Origin: Leifsonia sp. Root1293
Lineage (GTDB): Bacteria > Actinomycetota > Actinomycetes > Actinomycetales > Microbacteriaceae
Assembly (NCBI RefSeq): GCF_001425325.1
Contig: NZ_LMEH01000001.1
Location: 2,138,602 to 2,202,601, forward strand
Direction: 5' to 3'
DNA: 64,000 nucleotides
Shown here: positions 1-8,007 of the stretch, in pieces
Layout of the letters: each line of letters starts with the position of its first letter
Numbering within the stretch: position 1 is the stretch's first letter
Notes under the pieces: generated by a model
Told to the model about the DNA's origin: nothing
Database searches by the model: none
Seen by the model: the letters and a program-made list of their open reading frames with translations, nothing else
Made by a program: the position numbers and the translations under genes

Positions 1-148
1 CGATGACGAGGACGTGCACGTCATCGTCCGACGCCTGTGCCTGCTCCACGAGTACGGGGAGGATCGCCACGAGGTCGGCGGGGCGACGATACGTGAGCAC
101 TCCGATGGTCACCACGAGCGTGGTGTTCTCATCGTCAGCAGTACGCAT
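1..148 (-). CDS. Family 2 glycosyltransferase, N-terminal 49 residues (partial)
   Basis: Reading the minus strand from an ATG at 148 gives an open frame that runs off the left edge. Residues 12-20 (VVTIGVLTY) followed by RRPADL and LVEQAQ match the first beta strand and helix of GT-A fold family 2 glycosyltransferases, which transfer a sugar from a nucleotide-sugar to a growing glycan. A purine-rich GGAGGGGG stretch lies just upstream of the ATG, a good ribosome binding site. The catalytic DXD region lies outside the window, so donor and acceptor cannot be guessed. It follows the large PKD/LamG gene by 34 bases on the same strand and probably belongs to the same surface-polysaccharide locus. 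Family call is inference from a short N-terminus. Confidence 0.72.
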   Translation of the reverse strand, partial: MRTADDENTTLVVTIGVLTYRRPADLVAILPVLVEQAQASDDDVHVLVI

Positions 149-182
149 CGTCGCCCCCTCCAGCGATCCTTCGGCGACCTCT

Positions 183-3100
183 CTACTGGGAGGCTGTTGC
201 GAACAGGTTGTCGAAGCGACCGGTGACGGGCGCGTTCGTCGCGGAGCTGGGGAGGAAGACCTGAATGGCCACTCCGCCTGCGACCTGCATCGCCGCCGTC
301 GAGTCCGTACCGGTGACCTGCCAGGTCGTCGGTTCCAGTTCTCCGACGCGCCAGACCTTGGCGCGCGTGGTCGTCGGGGAGGTACCGGTGACCTGGACTC
401 GCACCTGCAGCTGCTCGCCGGGCGTGTAGCTGAGCCCTGGAAGAACGATCGCCGTGCCTCCTGACGCCTGCAGTGTGACTGCACCCGTCGCGAAGAACCT
501 GAGCTTGGCACCGTAGGTCCCCGTGCCGACCGTGCGTCCGTAGACCGAGGCGTACGTGCCCGTCCCCGTCGGAACCTTGTCGATGGAGACCTGCGTGCGA
601 ACCTCGGAATCCGTCGTCGAGACCCCGTTGAGGTAACCCGTGAGCGTTCCGCCGAGCGGCGCCTTCAGGTTCGCGGTGCCCGAGCCCACCGAGAAGTTCG
701 CCGTACCACCCGACACCGTCCAGGCGCCGCCGACGTCGGCGGTCCCGAGTCCGTTGCTCGTGGTGCGTCCGAAGGCGTCGGTGGCGTACACGGCCGGGCC
801 GGGAGGCGCGACCGTGGTGACGCTGCTGCTGGTGGTCCCTGTGCCGGACGCGTTGTCCGTCACCGTCAACGTCACCGTGTAGGTTCCGGCCACCGCGTAG
901 TCGTGCGTGGCAGTCGCCCCTGTTGCGGTGCCGCCATCACCGAAGTTCCACGCGTAGGCGGTGATGGTGCCGTCGGTGTCCGACGACGCCGATCCGTTCA
1001 CAGCCAGGTTGAGGTTGTTCACCGTCGTTGTGAAGGATGCCGTCGGCAGTGCGTTCGGCGGCGGAGCGGACACCGTGACCGAGGTGGTCTTCGTGTTGGT
1101 CGCCCCGTCATCGTCTGTAACGGTCAGGGAGACCGTGTACGTGCCGGCGGCAGCGTAGGGATGCGTTGCGGTGGCCGTCGTGGCCGTTGCTCCGTCTCCG
1201 AAGTCCCAGGCGTAGCCGGCGATCGTGCCGTCGGAGTCGGTCGACGTCCCGCCGTCCACCGAGAGCGAGAGGAAGTTCGCACTCGTGGTGAACGCAGCGG
1301 TGGGGGCGACGTTGGGCGGCGGCGCCGGTGCGACGATCACCTCACTGGACGTCGTCGTGGTGGCCCCCTTGTTGTCGGTGACAGTGAGGCCGATGGGGAA
1401 CGTCCCCGCGGCCGCGTACGAATGCGCCGCGGTCGGACCGGTTGCGGTCCCCCCGTCACCGAAGGTCCACGCATAGCTGGCGATCGTGCCGTCGGAATCG
1501 GTCGATCCGCTGCCGTCGACGGTCACGTCGAGGTTCGTCACCGTCTTGGTGAAGGATGCCGTCGGCGGCACGTTCGGCGGCGGCGACGACACGACCACGG
1601 ATGAGGAGGTCGTTCCGGTCGCACCCTTGTTGTCCGTCACCGTCAGCGACACCGTGTACGTTCCGCCGGCCGCGTAGTCGTGGGTCGGCGAGACTCCGGT
1701 GGCAGTACCGCCGTCACCGAAGTTCCACGCGTAGCTCGCGATGGTGCCGTCGGAGTCGGTGGAGCCTGATCCGTCGACCGCGACCGTGAGGACGCCGGGC
1801 GTCGACGTGAATGACGCTGTCGGAGCGACGTTCGGGGTGACTCCCGTGCCGAGGGCGTAGTGCGCCGAGACGTCCGTGGCGCTCAGCACGGTGCTGTACA
1901 CGGCGGCCTCGTCGATGCGTGCGTTGATGAACGCGCTCGATGAGCCCCAGGTAGTGTCACCGCCGACGCGCCAGTACCCGTCGTAGCCCTGGGCGTCGGT
2001 CTGCCCGTTGGTCCCGATGAGTTCGCCATCGAGGTAGAGGGCCATACCGGTCGACGTGGACTGCGTCGCCACCATGTGGTGCCAGAGACCGTCGTTGTAT
2101 GCCCCTGGGGTGGTGATCGTGTTCGTGAATCCGGTCCAGACCCCGAACACCACCTTGCCGTCGTCCTGCATGTAGACGTGGCGGTCGTAGCTGCCCGAGG
2201 TGCCCGAGTTCGCGGAGCCGAAGCCGATGAGCTTGCCTCCACTGTTCGTCGTGGTGTTGAACCACAGCTCCTCGGAGTAGTTCTTCGGGTTGCTGAACAC
2301 CGTGTTGCTGGCCACCAGCCCGTTGGAACCGTTGAACGATGCGGCCTTGTTCGTGGTGCCCGCGATGGCGCCGGTGACGCCCTTGGTCACGCCCCCCGAG
2401 TAGGAGCCGTCGTTGTCCGCGGTGCCGGAGTCGTTCGCCGTCCCGGCTCCGACGCCCTCGTTGAGGCGCCAGTACAGGTCGGGAGAGTCATTGAACACTC
2501 GAGCCCCGTAGCTGTCGGCCGGTGCGGTCGGGATGCTGCTCGTGCGGCCGGACTTCACCCAGTGCGAGTCGACCTGCTGGAGCGACAGCGGAGCGGGGTA
2601 GATGGCGACGTCGTCGATCGTTCCCTGGAAGAAGTTCGCACCTGCCCAGGACGAGTCGCCACCGATGCGCCAGAAGCCCGAGTAGGCCTGACCGTAGGTG
2701 GTGTCGGAACGCTGTCCGACGCGCAGGCCGTCCACGTAGAGCTGCATGCCCGACGGGCCCAGGTTCCCCACCACGTGGTGCCACTGTCCGTCGTTGTACC
2801 CGGTCGCGCTCTGCAGCGTTCGTGACTGGCCCGGGTACACCCCGAACAGCACCCGACCGGCGCCGTCCATGTACACGTGACGGTCGTAGTTCGACGACGT
2901 TCCCGTGCTCGAGTTGCCGAATCCGACGATCTTTCCGCCGGCGGTGCTCGTCGTCTTGAACCACGTCTCGATCGCGAAGCTGTCCGGGCCCGGGATCGCG
3001 GCCTGAGTCGACACGAGACCGCTCGAGTCGCCCGAGAAGGTGGCCGCGGTGTTCGAGTCGGAGCCGATGGCTCCGGCCGCACCGAAGGTCACGCCGGAGC

Positions 3101-4874
3101 CGGCAGCGGAGTCCTGCGAACCGGCCCAGTCGTAGACCGTGGGGCCAGAGGTCTCACCCAGTCGCCAGAAGTCGGTCGGGTCGTCGTCGAGCACGTCGGT
3201 GGCGTACGCCGAGAGCGATCCGGTCGATGCGACGACGACGCTCACGTTGTTGCCGTTGACGACGTTGCCGAACGGGTCGGTCACTCGGATGCGGTAGGTG
3301 TACGTCGCTCCTGGTGTCAGGCCGGTGTCGACGAACTTCATCGTCGGCAATGTGTAGAAGTTGGAGTTCACCGTCGTCGTGTAGACCGGGCTGGCGGTGG
3401 CGCCGTTGCGGATCACGTCGTACTTGAGGCTCGCATTGTCACGATCCCAGTTCGCCGGCCACGCGATGCGTGCCGTGCCGGTCGCGAACGAGACGACGTT
3501 CGGGACGTAGTTGGCCCCACTGAGTCGGGGCGCATCCTTGTTGGGAGCGACGGTCTTGGCGGCGAAGCGCACGAGCCCCTGCTGCTTGATGTTGTTCACG
3601 CGGGTGAACTCGCCGCCGTAGAGGACGTACTTCTTGTCGGCGCTGCCGCTGACCGACCAGCCGCCCTGGCCGACGCCGGTGAAGGTTCCGGTGTTGATGT
3701 CGGGGAACCAGTCGAGCAGGGCGGGACGAGGCGTTCCGCCCCAGTTCGTGTAGCCGAGCGGGTCGTTGGTGATGGTGCCCTGCACCGTCTTGGTGAAGGC
3801 GAGCGCGCGGTGCATCTGCCACGGGTCGGTCTGCGGGAAGGCGCCGATGTTTCCGCAGTAGTGCGCGTGACTCGTCGTGTAGATCGTGTCGCCGGCCGGG
3901 TACACCGAGTACGTGTCTCCGTGGCAGTCCTCGACCCAGATGATGTCTCCTGTGTCCCAGGTCGCGTAGAAGGTGCCCTCGAGCGTGCCGGATCCGTAGT
4001 GCTGCCCGGTGCCGTAGACGCCGCCTTCATCGGAGGCGAGGCTGCTGATCGCAGCGTTGGCATCGGCGTTGCGGACCTTGTTGTTGACGTTGAACGTCTT
4101 GATCGCCGCGGTGGTTCCATCGAGGGAGGCCAGGCCGTAGCCCGGGTTGGACGAGCCGTTCACGCTCTGGAAGTATCCGCCGATGACGACAGTCGACCCG
4201 TCGGACTTGACGACGATGGACGTGGCCTGACCGTTGGCGATCTGCGGAGTCCAGGCGGTCCTCGTGGCGCCGGTCGCGGCGTCCAGGGCGGCGCCACCGG
4301 CCACCGCGACACTGTTCGCGGCCGTGAACTGGCCGACGACGTAGACGGTGGAGTCGGTGACCGCGACGGCGTTGATCTTGCCGTTGATCACGGGCTTGAA
4401 GGTGGGGATCAGGGCCCCGGTCGCTGTGTCGAATGCCGCGATGCGGTAGCGCGTCGCTCCTGCGATCGAGGTGAAGCTGCCGACAACGTAGAGCCGCTTG
4501 CCGTCGGGCGAGACCGCGAGGTTGCGCACCCGGGCATTGGCGTTGGGAGCCCACGAAGCGTCGAGGACGCCTGTCGTGAGGTTGTACGAGAGGATGTTGT
4601 TCCGGACGACAGTGTTGACCCCGGGATCGGCGCCGGCTGGCCTCGCCGTGCCGAACTCACCACCGGCGAACACCTTGTTGCCGACGACCTCCTGGTCCCA
4701 GACGACGCCGTCTATCTGGACCGTGGGGAGCACGTCCGAGGAGACGGTCTCAGGTGTACCGGCTATCGGTGGCGCCGTATCGGCGACCGCCGGTTGAGCG
4801 ACCAGTACGAGTCCGGCTGTGACAGCCAGGACTGTAGCGATGGAAAGTACACGTGAGCGGGCGAAGACACGCAT
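183..4874 (-). CDS. Large secreted beta-propeller/Fn3/LamG/PKD protein (1563 aa)
   Basis: Residues 1-31 form a signal peptide ending AVADTA. About 50-445 is a repeat-rich propeller-like region (runs such as VSPDGKRLYVVGSFTS). About 446-550 is a fibronectin type III module. Two LamG/concanavalin-like domains follow at about 560-790 and 800-1010, each with a DRHVYM...VVFGV or VLFGV core and a GxWHHxVA-like strand. Four PKD domains (about 1014-1360) each carry a TDSDGTI and FGDG signature and are separated by PPPN linkers. A final ~200-residue beta-rich domain ends in RFDNLF. No sortase motif or C-terminal helix is visible, so it is probably released or bound through its carbohydrate-binding domains. 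The ATG has a GAGG ribosome site. It sits in the polysaccharide locus, which suggests glycan binding or adhesion; the ligand is unknown. Confidence 0.88.
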   Translation of the reverse strand: MRVFARSRVLSIATVLAVTAGLVLVAQPAVADTAPPIAGTPETVSSDVLPTVQIDGVVWDQEVVGNKVFAGGEFGTARPAGADPGVNTVVRNNILSYNLTTGVLDASWAPNANARVRNLAVSPDGKRLYVVGSFTSIAGATRYRIAAFDTATGALIPTFKPVINGKINAVAVTDSTVYVVGQFTAANSVAVAGGAALDAATGATRTAWTPQIANGQATSIVVKSDGSTVVIGGYFQSVNGSSNPGYGLASLDGTTAAIKTFNVNNKVRNADANAAISSLASDEGGVYGTGQHYGSGTLEGTFYATWDTGDIIWVEDCHGDTYSVYPAGDTIYTTSHAHYCGNIGAFPQTDPWQMHRALAFTKTVQGTITNDPLGYTNWGGTPRPALLDWFPDINTGTFTGVGQGGWSVSGSADKKYVLYGGEFTRVNNIKQQGLVRFAAKTVAPNKDAPRLSGANYVPNVVSFATGTARIAWPANWDRDNASLKYDVIRNGATASPVYTTTVNSNFYTLPTMKFVDTGLTPGATYTYRIRVTDPFGNVVNGNNVSVVVASTGSLSAYATDVLDDDPTDFWRLGETSGPTVYDWAGSQDSAAGSGVTFGAAGAIGSDSNTAATFSGDSSGLVSTQAAIPGPDSFAIETWFKTTSTAGGKIVGFGNSSTGTSSNYDRHVYMDGAGRVLFGVYPGQSRTLQSATGYNDGQWHHVVGNLGPSGMQLYVDGLRVGQRSDTTYGQAYSGFWRIGGDSSWAGANFFQGTIDDVAIYPAPLSLQQVDSHWVKSGRTSSIPTAPADSYGARVFNDSPDLYWRLNEGVGAGTANDSGTADNDGSYSGGVTKGVTGAIAGTTNKAASFNGSNGLVASNTVFSNPKNYSEELWFNTTTNSGGKLIGFGSANSGTSGSYDRHVYMQDDGKVVFGVWTGFTNTITTPGAYNDGLWHHMVATQSTSTGMALYLDGELIGTNGQTDAQGYDGYWRVGGDTTWGSSSAFINARIDEAAVYSTVLSATDVSAHYALGTGVTPNVAPTASFTSTPGVLTVAVDGSGSTDSDGTIASYAWNFGDGGTATGVSPTHDYAAGGTYTVSLTVTDNKGATGTTSSSVVVSSPPPNVPPTASFTKTVTNLDVTVDGSGSTDSDGTIASYAWTFGDGGTATGPTAAHSYAAAGTFPIGLTVTDNKGATTTTSSEVIVAPAPPPNVAPTAAFTTSANFLSLSVDGGTSTDSDGTIAGYAWDFGDGATATTATATHPYAAAGTYTVSLTVTDDDGATNTKTTSVTVSAPPPNALPTASFTTTVNNLNLAVNGSASSDTDGTITAYAWNFGDGGTATGATATHDYAVAGTYTVTLTVTDNASGTGTTSSSVTTVAPPGPAVYATDAFGRTTSNGLGTADVGGAWTVSGGTANFSVGSGTANLKAPLGGTLTGYLNGVSTTDSEVRTQVSIDKVPTGTGTYASVYGRTVGTGTYGAKLRFFATGAVTLQASGGTAIVLPGLSYTPGEQLQVRVQVTGTSPTTTRAKVWRVGELEPTTWQVTGTDSTAAMQVAGGVAIQVFLPSSATNAPVTGRFDNLFATASQ

Positions 4875-4955
4875 CGGGCAGGCCTCATTCGGGTATGGAG
4901 GCGACCTTCGGGTGATCGCCAGCCTGAGGCAGAGTTTAGTGACGAATACTCAAAC

Positions 4956-4975
4956 TCAATCCCCCCCAAAAGGGG
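4956..4975 (-). promoter_or_regulatory. CCCC-TTTT-GGGG inverted repeat upstream of the PKD/LamG gene
   Basis: On the minus strand CCCCTTTTGGGGGGGATTGA lies between the stop of the membrane-anchored protein (4984) and the start of the PKD/LamG gene (4874). The core is a CCCC/GGGG hairpin. A possible -10 (TAAACT) follows about 30 bases on. Related blocks occur at 7930-7946 and 13431-13450. It could be a regulator site or a weak terminator for the upstream gene. Confidence 0.35.
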
Positions 4976-4983
4976 CCGATTCC

Positions 4984-5628
4984 TTAACCGGCGACAGAAC
5001 CCTGGAACGCCGTCACGGGAGTTCCGACCTGGTAATCGAACGTGATCAGGACGTCGTCCCGCTGGTCCTCGGGAATCGTGAAGATGAGAACCCCCTCGGC
5101 CGTCCCGCCGGCAGCCACCTCCGCCGGCAGCGGAACGCCCCCAGGCTCGGGCAGGCTGTCGGCCGGCGTCTGTTCCGGCCCGTAGTACACGTTCACCAGC
5201 GCGCCGGCGAGGGAGACGGCGGCGGCCGTCGTGTTCGACACCGTCACCGTGAAGCGAACGGCCGGACCGGCGACATCGCCTGCGAGCTCGGCCTCCCCCT
5301 CCACTGCCTCGAAACCGCTGACGGACACCGCGACACCTGGTGCGGGCTGCGCCGTCGATTCGATGGGCACGGTGGTCTCGATGGGAATGGGCGGTGTCGG
5401 CGTGGTGGTCGGTGTCGCCTGGTCGGATGGCGCGATCTCGCCGCTCGTCGAGGTTCCGGTGGGCTTCTGCGAGCTGGACCCGCCCGGACCTCCGGGCGTA
5501 CCGGCGGCGTTCCCGATCAGTGCGATGACGATCGCGACGACGGCGAGCACCACCAGTCCCGCAGCGATGAGCAGGATGATGCGGCGCCGCGACGGATCTG
5601 CGCCCGCCGAGGTGTTCGGATCGGTCAT
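4984..5628 (-). CDS. Membrane-anchored extracytoplasmic protein, DUF4352-like (214 aa)
   Basis: A short cytoplasmic head is followed by one hydrophobic helix (about 17-39), then a Pro/Thr/Ser-rich linker (about 43-95) and an extracellular beta-sandwich (about 96-214) with FTVTVSNTTAAAVSL, similar in outline to DUF4352-type domains of Gram-positive membrane-anchored proteins. No enzyme motif is visible. It lies between two secreted-protein genes on the same strand, 109 bases before the PKD/LamG gene. An AGAGG ribosome site and a TATAGT -10 box (5657-5662) precede the ATG. Function unknown; extracellular location is inferred from topology. Confidence 0.75.
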   Translation of the reverse strand: MTDPNTSAGADPSRRRIILLIAAGLVVLAVVAIVIALIGNAAGTPGGPGGSSSQKPTGTSTSGEIAPSDQATPTTTPTPPIPIETTVPIESTAQPAPGVAVSVSGFEAVEGEAELAGDVAGPAVRFTVTVSNTTAAAVSLAGALVNVYYGPEQTPADSLPEPGGVPLPAEVAAGGTAEGVLIFTIPEDQRDDVLITFDYQVGTPVTAFQGSVAG

Positions 5629-5656
5629 GGCTGAGCCTCTCTGGGGGAGAGGTCAC

Positions 5657-5662
5657 ACTATA
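5657..5662 (-). promoter_or_regulatory. -10 box TATAGT for the membrane-anchored protein gene
   Basis: TATAGT on the minus strand lies 28 bases before the ATG at 5628. No clear -35 is visible at 17-18 bases. The short leader contains AGAGG. Confidence 0.4.
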
Positions 5663-5688
5663 CGAGCATCCGCCCCACCCATGCCAGA

Positions 5689-5737
5689 GACGCCGCCCCA
5701 CCCGTTCGCGGCACGCGCGAGCGGGTGGGACGGCGTC
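5689..5737 (-). terminator. Hairpin terminator after the beta-helix gene
   Basis: Arms 5689-5704 and 5722-5737 pair over 16 bases with one C/T difference (GACGCCGCCCCACCCG against its complement). It starts 17 bases after the stop of the beta-helix gene read on the minus strand. There is no T tract, which is common for hairpin terminators in high-GC actinobacteria. Confidence 0.65.
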
Positions 5738-5753
5738 GGGTCAGCCCTGGGGA

Positions 5754-7880
5754 TCAGCCCTTGCGGACCGACACCGGCGACATGTCGTCGGCCCAGTAGT
5801 TGCGCTGGGTGTCGATCTTCGTCGTCGTCGGAGCGATGATCGCGCAGTTCGCGACCGACGTGTTGCGCCCGAAGGTGCTGTCGGTGATCTTCAGCCCGGT
5901 CACCGGTCCGAGGCTGCCCTGGGCGATGTTGATGGTGCAGCCACCGCCGTCGGCATAGTTCCGCGTCCAGCTCAGGTTGGTGACCCTGGCGCGGTCCTGC
6001 GTGACCATGAGCGCCGCATTGTGAGCGCCGGTCAGAGTGTTGTGATCGATGGTGATGTTCGATCCACCCTGCACCTGGATGCCGTCGTCATGGGTCGGCG
6101 TGCCGTTCCAGGCCGGGTCCTTGTCGAGGTGGAGGTTGTCGTGCAGCCAGGAGTCCTTGAGCGTCACCTCGCCCTCGGTCAGGTGGATCCCGTCGGTCAC
6201 GTGGTGGATGTTCAGCCGCGTTGCGGTGAAGTGCGAGCCCATGATCCCGCTGACACGTCGATCCATGGCCGCGAACAGCTCCGAGTCCTGGATGACCAGG
6301 TTCGGGTTGTGCAGCAGGTTGTTGACCAGCGGGCCGGAACCGGCCCGACCGCGGATGATCGAGTTCTTGATGGTCACGTTCGCCGCCTTGACGACGATCG
6401 AACCATGCACATCGAGGGAGTCGATGACCGTTCCTGCCGCCGTCACGGTGATGTCACCGTCGTGGACCTTGAGCGTCGTGCCCGCGGGCACTCCGGTGTT
6501 CTTCGGACCGGGCATGCCGCCCGTCGGAGCCGGTGCCGGTGCCGGGGGCTTCGGCGCGGTCGTCGGGGTCGGAGTCGGAGTCGGCGTCGGCGTCGGCTTC
6601 GGAGTGGCCGTCGGCGTCGGCTTCGGAGTGGCCGTCGGCGTCGGCTTGGCGGGAGGCGTGGGCGCCGGGGTCGGAGTGGCCGTGGGCTGGGGTGCCGGAG
6701 CACTCGAGCCGGTCGGCACGACCTGGGCGAGGACCTCGAGCTTCAGACGCACGCTGGCGGAGGAGTTGCGGATCGAGACGGCTCCCGACTTCGCGACGAG
6801 CGGCAGCAGCACGGTGTTCGTGGAAGCCTGGCCGGGTTCGGCGATGAGGGCCGTGGTGGGGCAGACGGTGGCCGTCGAGCACGCCGACACCGTGGTCGAT
6901 CGCCAGGCGCCGCTTCCGACGATGCGGACGAGCGCGGCTGTGGCAGTGGTCGACACTCCGGCGAGGGGCACTGATGCCGAGCCGCCGGGAGCAAGGACGA
7001 TCTCGGAGGTCGCGCTCGGAACATCCGAGAGGACGCCACCGGCGCCTGCAGTCGACCGGAAGAATCCGGCGACGGTGCTGCGCAGCGTTCCGCTGCCCGC
7101 GTTGTTGTAGAACTGCACCTGATTGCGAGCACTGCCGCCCAGCTTGACGATCGTGGACTTCTGGCGGTCACCGCTCGGAAGCGGGTTGAGGACCGAGGTT
7201 CCAGCACAGTCCGCCTTGGCCTGTCCGGCCGGGCATGCCGAGACATAGCTCGACGAGCTGAATCCCGAAGAGGTGAGGTTCAGCGCGACGGCGGTCGCAC
7301 CGGCCGGCACACCTGGCACGGTCAGCGTCACGAGTTCGCGAGCGCCGATCTTCTGCGTGGACGTCGACGGGGTCGCGACCGGCGAATACGTGCCGGCACC
7401 GCTGGTTCCGCTGGGAACCGAGTACCCGACGACGTCGAAGGCGACGGCGACGGGCTTGGTGGCGTGCACGGTGATCTGCGACTGGCCTCCGAGGACAACA
7501 CGGACCGGGGCGGATGCCGGGGTCCCGGTGGGAGCGATGAAGGCCGGTGCGACACGGCATGCCTGCGGGGCAGTCGACCCGGCGCAGACGGAGACGGCGG
7601 AAGCCGCTGTCGCGCGGGCCGCGGTCACCGACAGCCACACGGCTGTCGCGCCCGTCGGCACGGAGGGAAGAACGGCGGTGGTGGTGCCGCCGGCAGCGAG
7701 CGAGGTCCCGGGAAGGACCCGCTGGGGAGCCACAGCCTGATACAGCGACCCGGATGGAGTGGCTGCGTCAGCCGGTGTGGCGACGAGGGGGGTGAGGATC
7801 AGCGCAGAGAGAGCCAGGAAGGCACCTGCGATGGTGATGGGGGCGAACAATGGGCGGCTTTGTGTGGTGCGTAAACGCAT
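5754..7880 (-). CDS. Secreted right-handed parallel beta-helix protein (708 aa)
   Basis: The chosen ATG at 7880 opens a signal peptide (MRLRTTQSR, hydrophobic core, end at PADAA); an in-frame TTG 24 codons upstream is less likely. An AGAGG site precedes the ATG. Three ~110-residue beta-rich repeats follow (about 20-400), each with a VPxGATAVxLxV-like strand and paired cysteines (VSVCAGS...ACRV, VSACPAG...DCAG, VSACSTA...VCPT). A Pro/Thr linker of repeated PTPTATPK (about 404-451) leads to a beta-helix with pectate-lyase-like coils (about 460-708: VTIKNSIIRG, HDDGIQVQGGSNITIDHNTLTG). This fold usually binds or cleaves polysaccharides; no catalytic set could be assigned. It sits beside an acyltransferase and the PKD/LamG protein, which fits a role on the cell's own surface glycan or on plant polysaccharide. 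Confidence 0.85.
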   Translation of the reverse strand: MRLRTTQSRPLFAPITIAGAFLALSALILTPLVATPADAATPSGSLYQAVAPQRVLPGTSLAAGGTTTAVLPSVPTGATAVWLSVTAARATAASAVSVCAGSTAPQACRVAPAFIAPTGTPASAPVRVVLGGQSQITVHATKPVAVAFDVVGYSVPSGTSGAGTYSPVATPSTSTQKIGARELVTLTVPGVPAGATAVALNLTSSGFSSSSYVSACPAGQAKADCAGTSVLNPLPSGDRQKSTIVKLGGSARNQVQFYNNAGSGTLRSTVAGFFRSTAGAGGVLSDVPSATSEIVLAPGGSASVPLAGVSTTATAALVRIVGSGAWRSTTVSACSTATVCPTTALIAEPGQASTNTVLLPLVAKSGAVSIRNSSASVRLKLEVLAQVVPTGSSAPAPQPTATPTPAPTPPAKPTPTATPKPTPTATPKPTPTPTPTPTPTTAPKPPAPAPAPTGGMPGPKNTGVPAGTTLKVHDGDITVTAAGTVIDSLDVHGSIVVKAANVTIKNSIIRGRAGSGPLVNNLLHNPNLVIQDSELFAAMDRRVSGIMGSHFTATRLNIHHVTDGIHLTEGEVTLKDSWLHDNLHLDKDPAWNGTPTHDDGIQVQGGSNITIDHNTLTGAHNAALMVTQDRARVTNLSWTRNYADGGGCTINIAQGSLGPVTGLKITDSTFGRNTSVANCAIIAPTTTKIDTQRNYWADDMSPVSVRKG
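6555..6660. repeat. Tandem repeat encoding the Pro/Thr linker
   Basis: Short repeats of the form GTCGGCGTCGGCTTCGG and GTGGCC alternate here and encode the repeated PTPTATPK/PTPTPTPT linker of the beta-helix protein. Such tracts often change copy number between strains. Confidence 0.7.
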
Positions 7881-7929
7881 CGAGGGGGCCTCTAACGGTC
7901 GTCGGTCAAAATAGCTGTAGGGAGCTGAC

Positions 7930-7946
7930 ACCCGTTCGGGGGATTG
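7930..7946. promoter_or_regulatory. CCCG-TTC-GGGGGATTG motif upstream of the beta-helix gene
   Basis: ACCCGTTCGGGGGATTG resembles the GC blocks at 4956-4975 and 13431-13450 (CCC, short AT-containing loop, GGGGG, then ATT within a few bases). It lies about 50 bases upstream of the beta-helix ATG, but the ATT side points away from that gene, so any function is uncertain. Confidence 0.25.
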
Positions 7947-8007
7947 CAGCAACCTTACATATGGCCTCGTGGATTGTCACATCGACCTCGGTGCTGCACC
8001 GGGGCCT

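Noticed and set aside
2877-4856. A 659-codon open frame opposite the PKD/LamG gene
   Set aside because: Antisense artefact of GC-rich coding sequence; no family match in the translated string.
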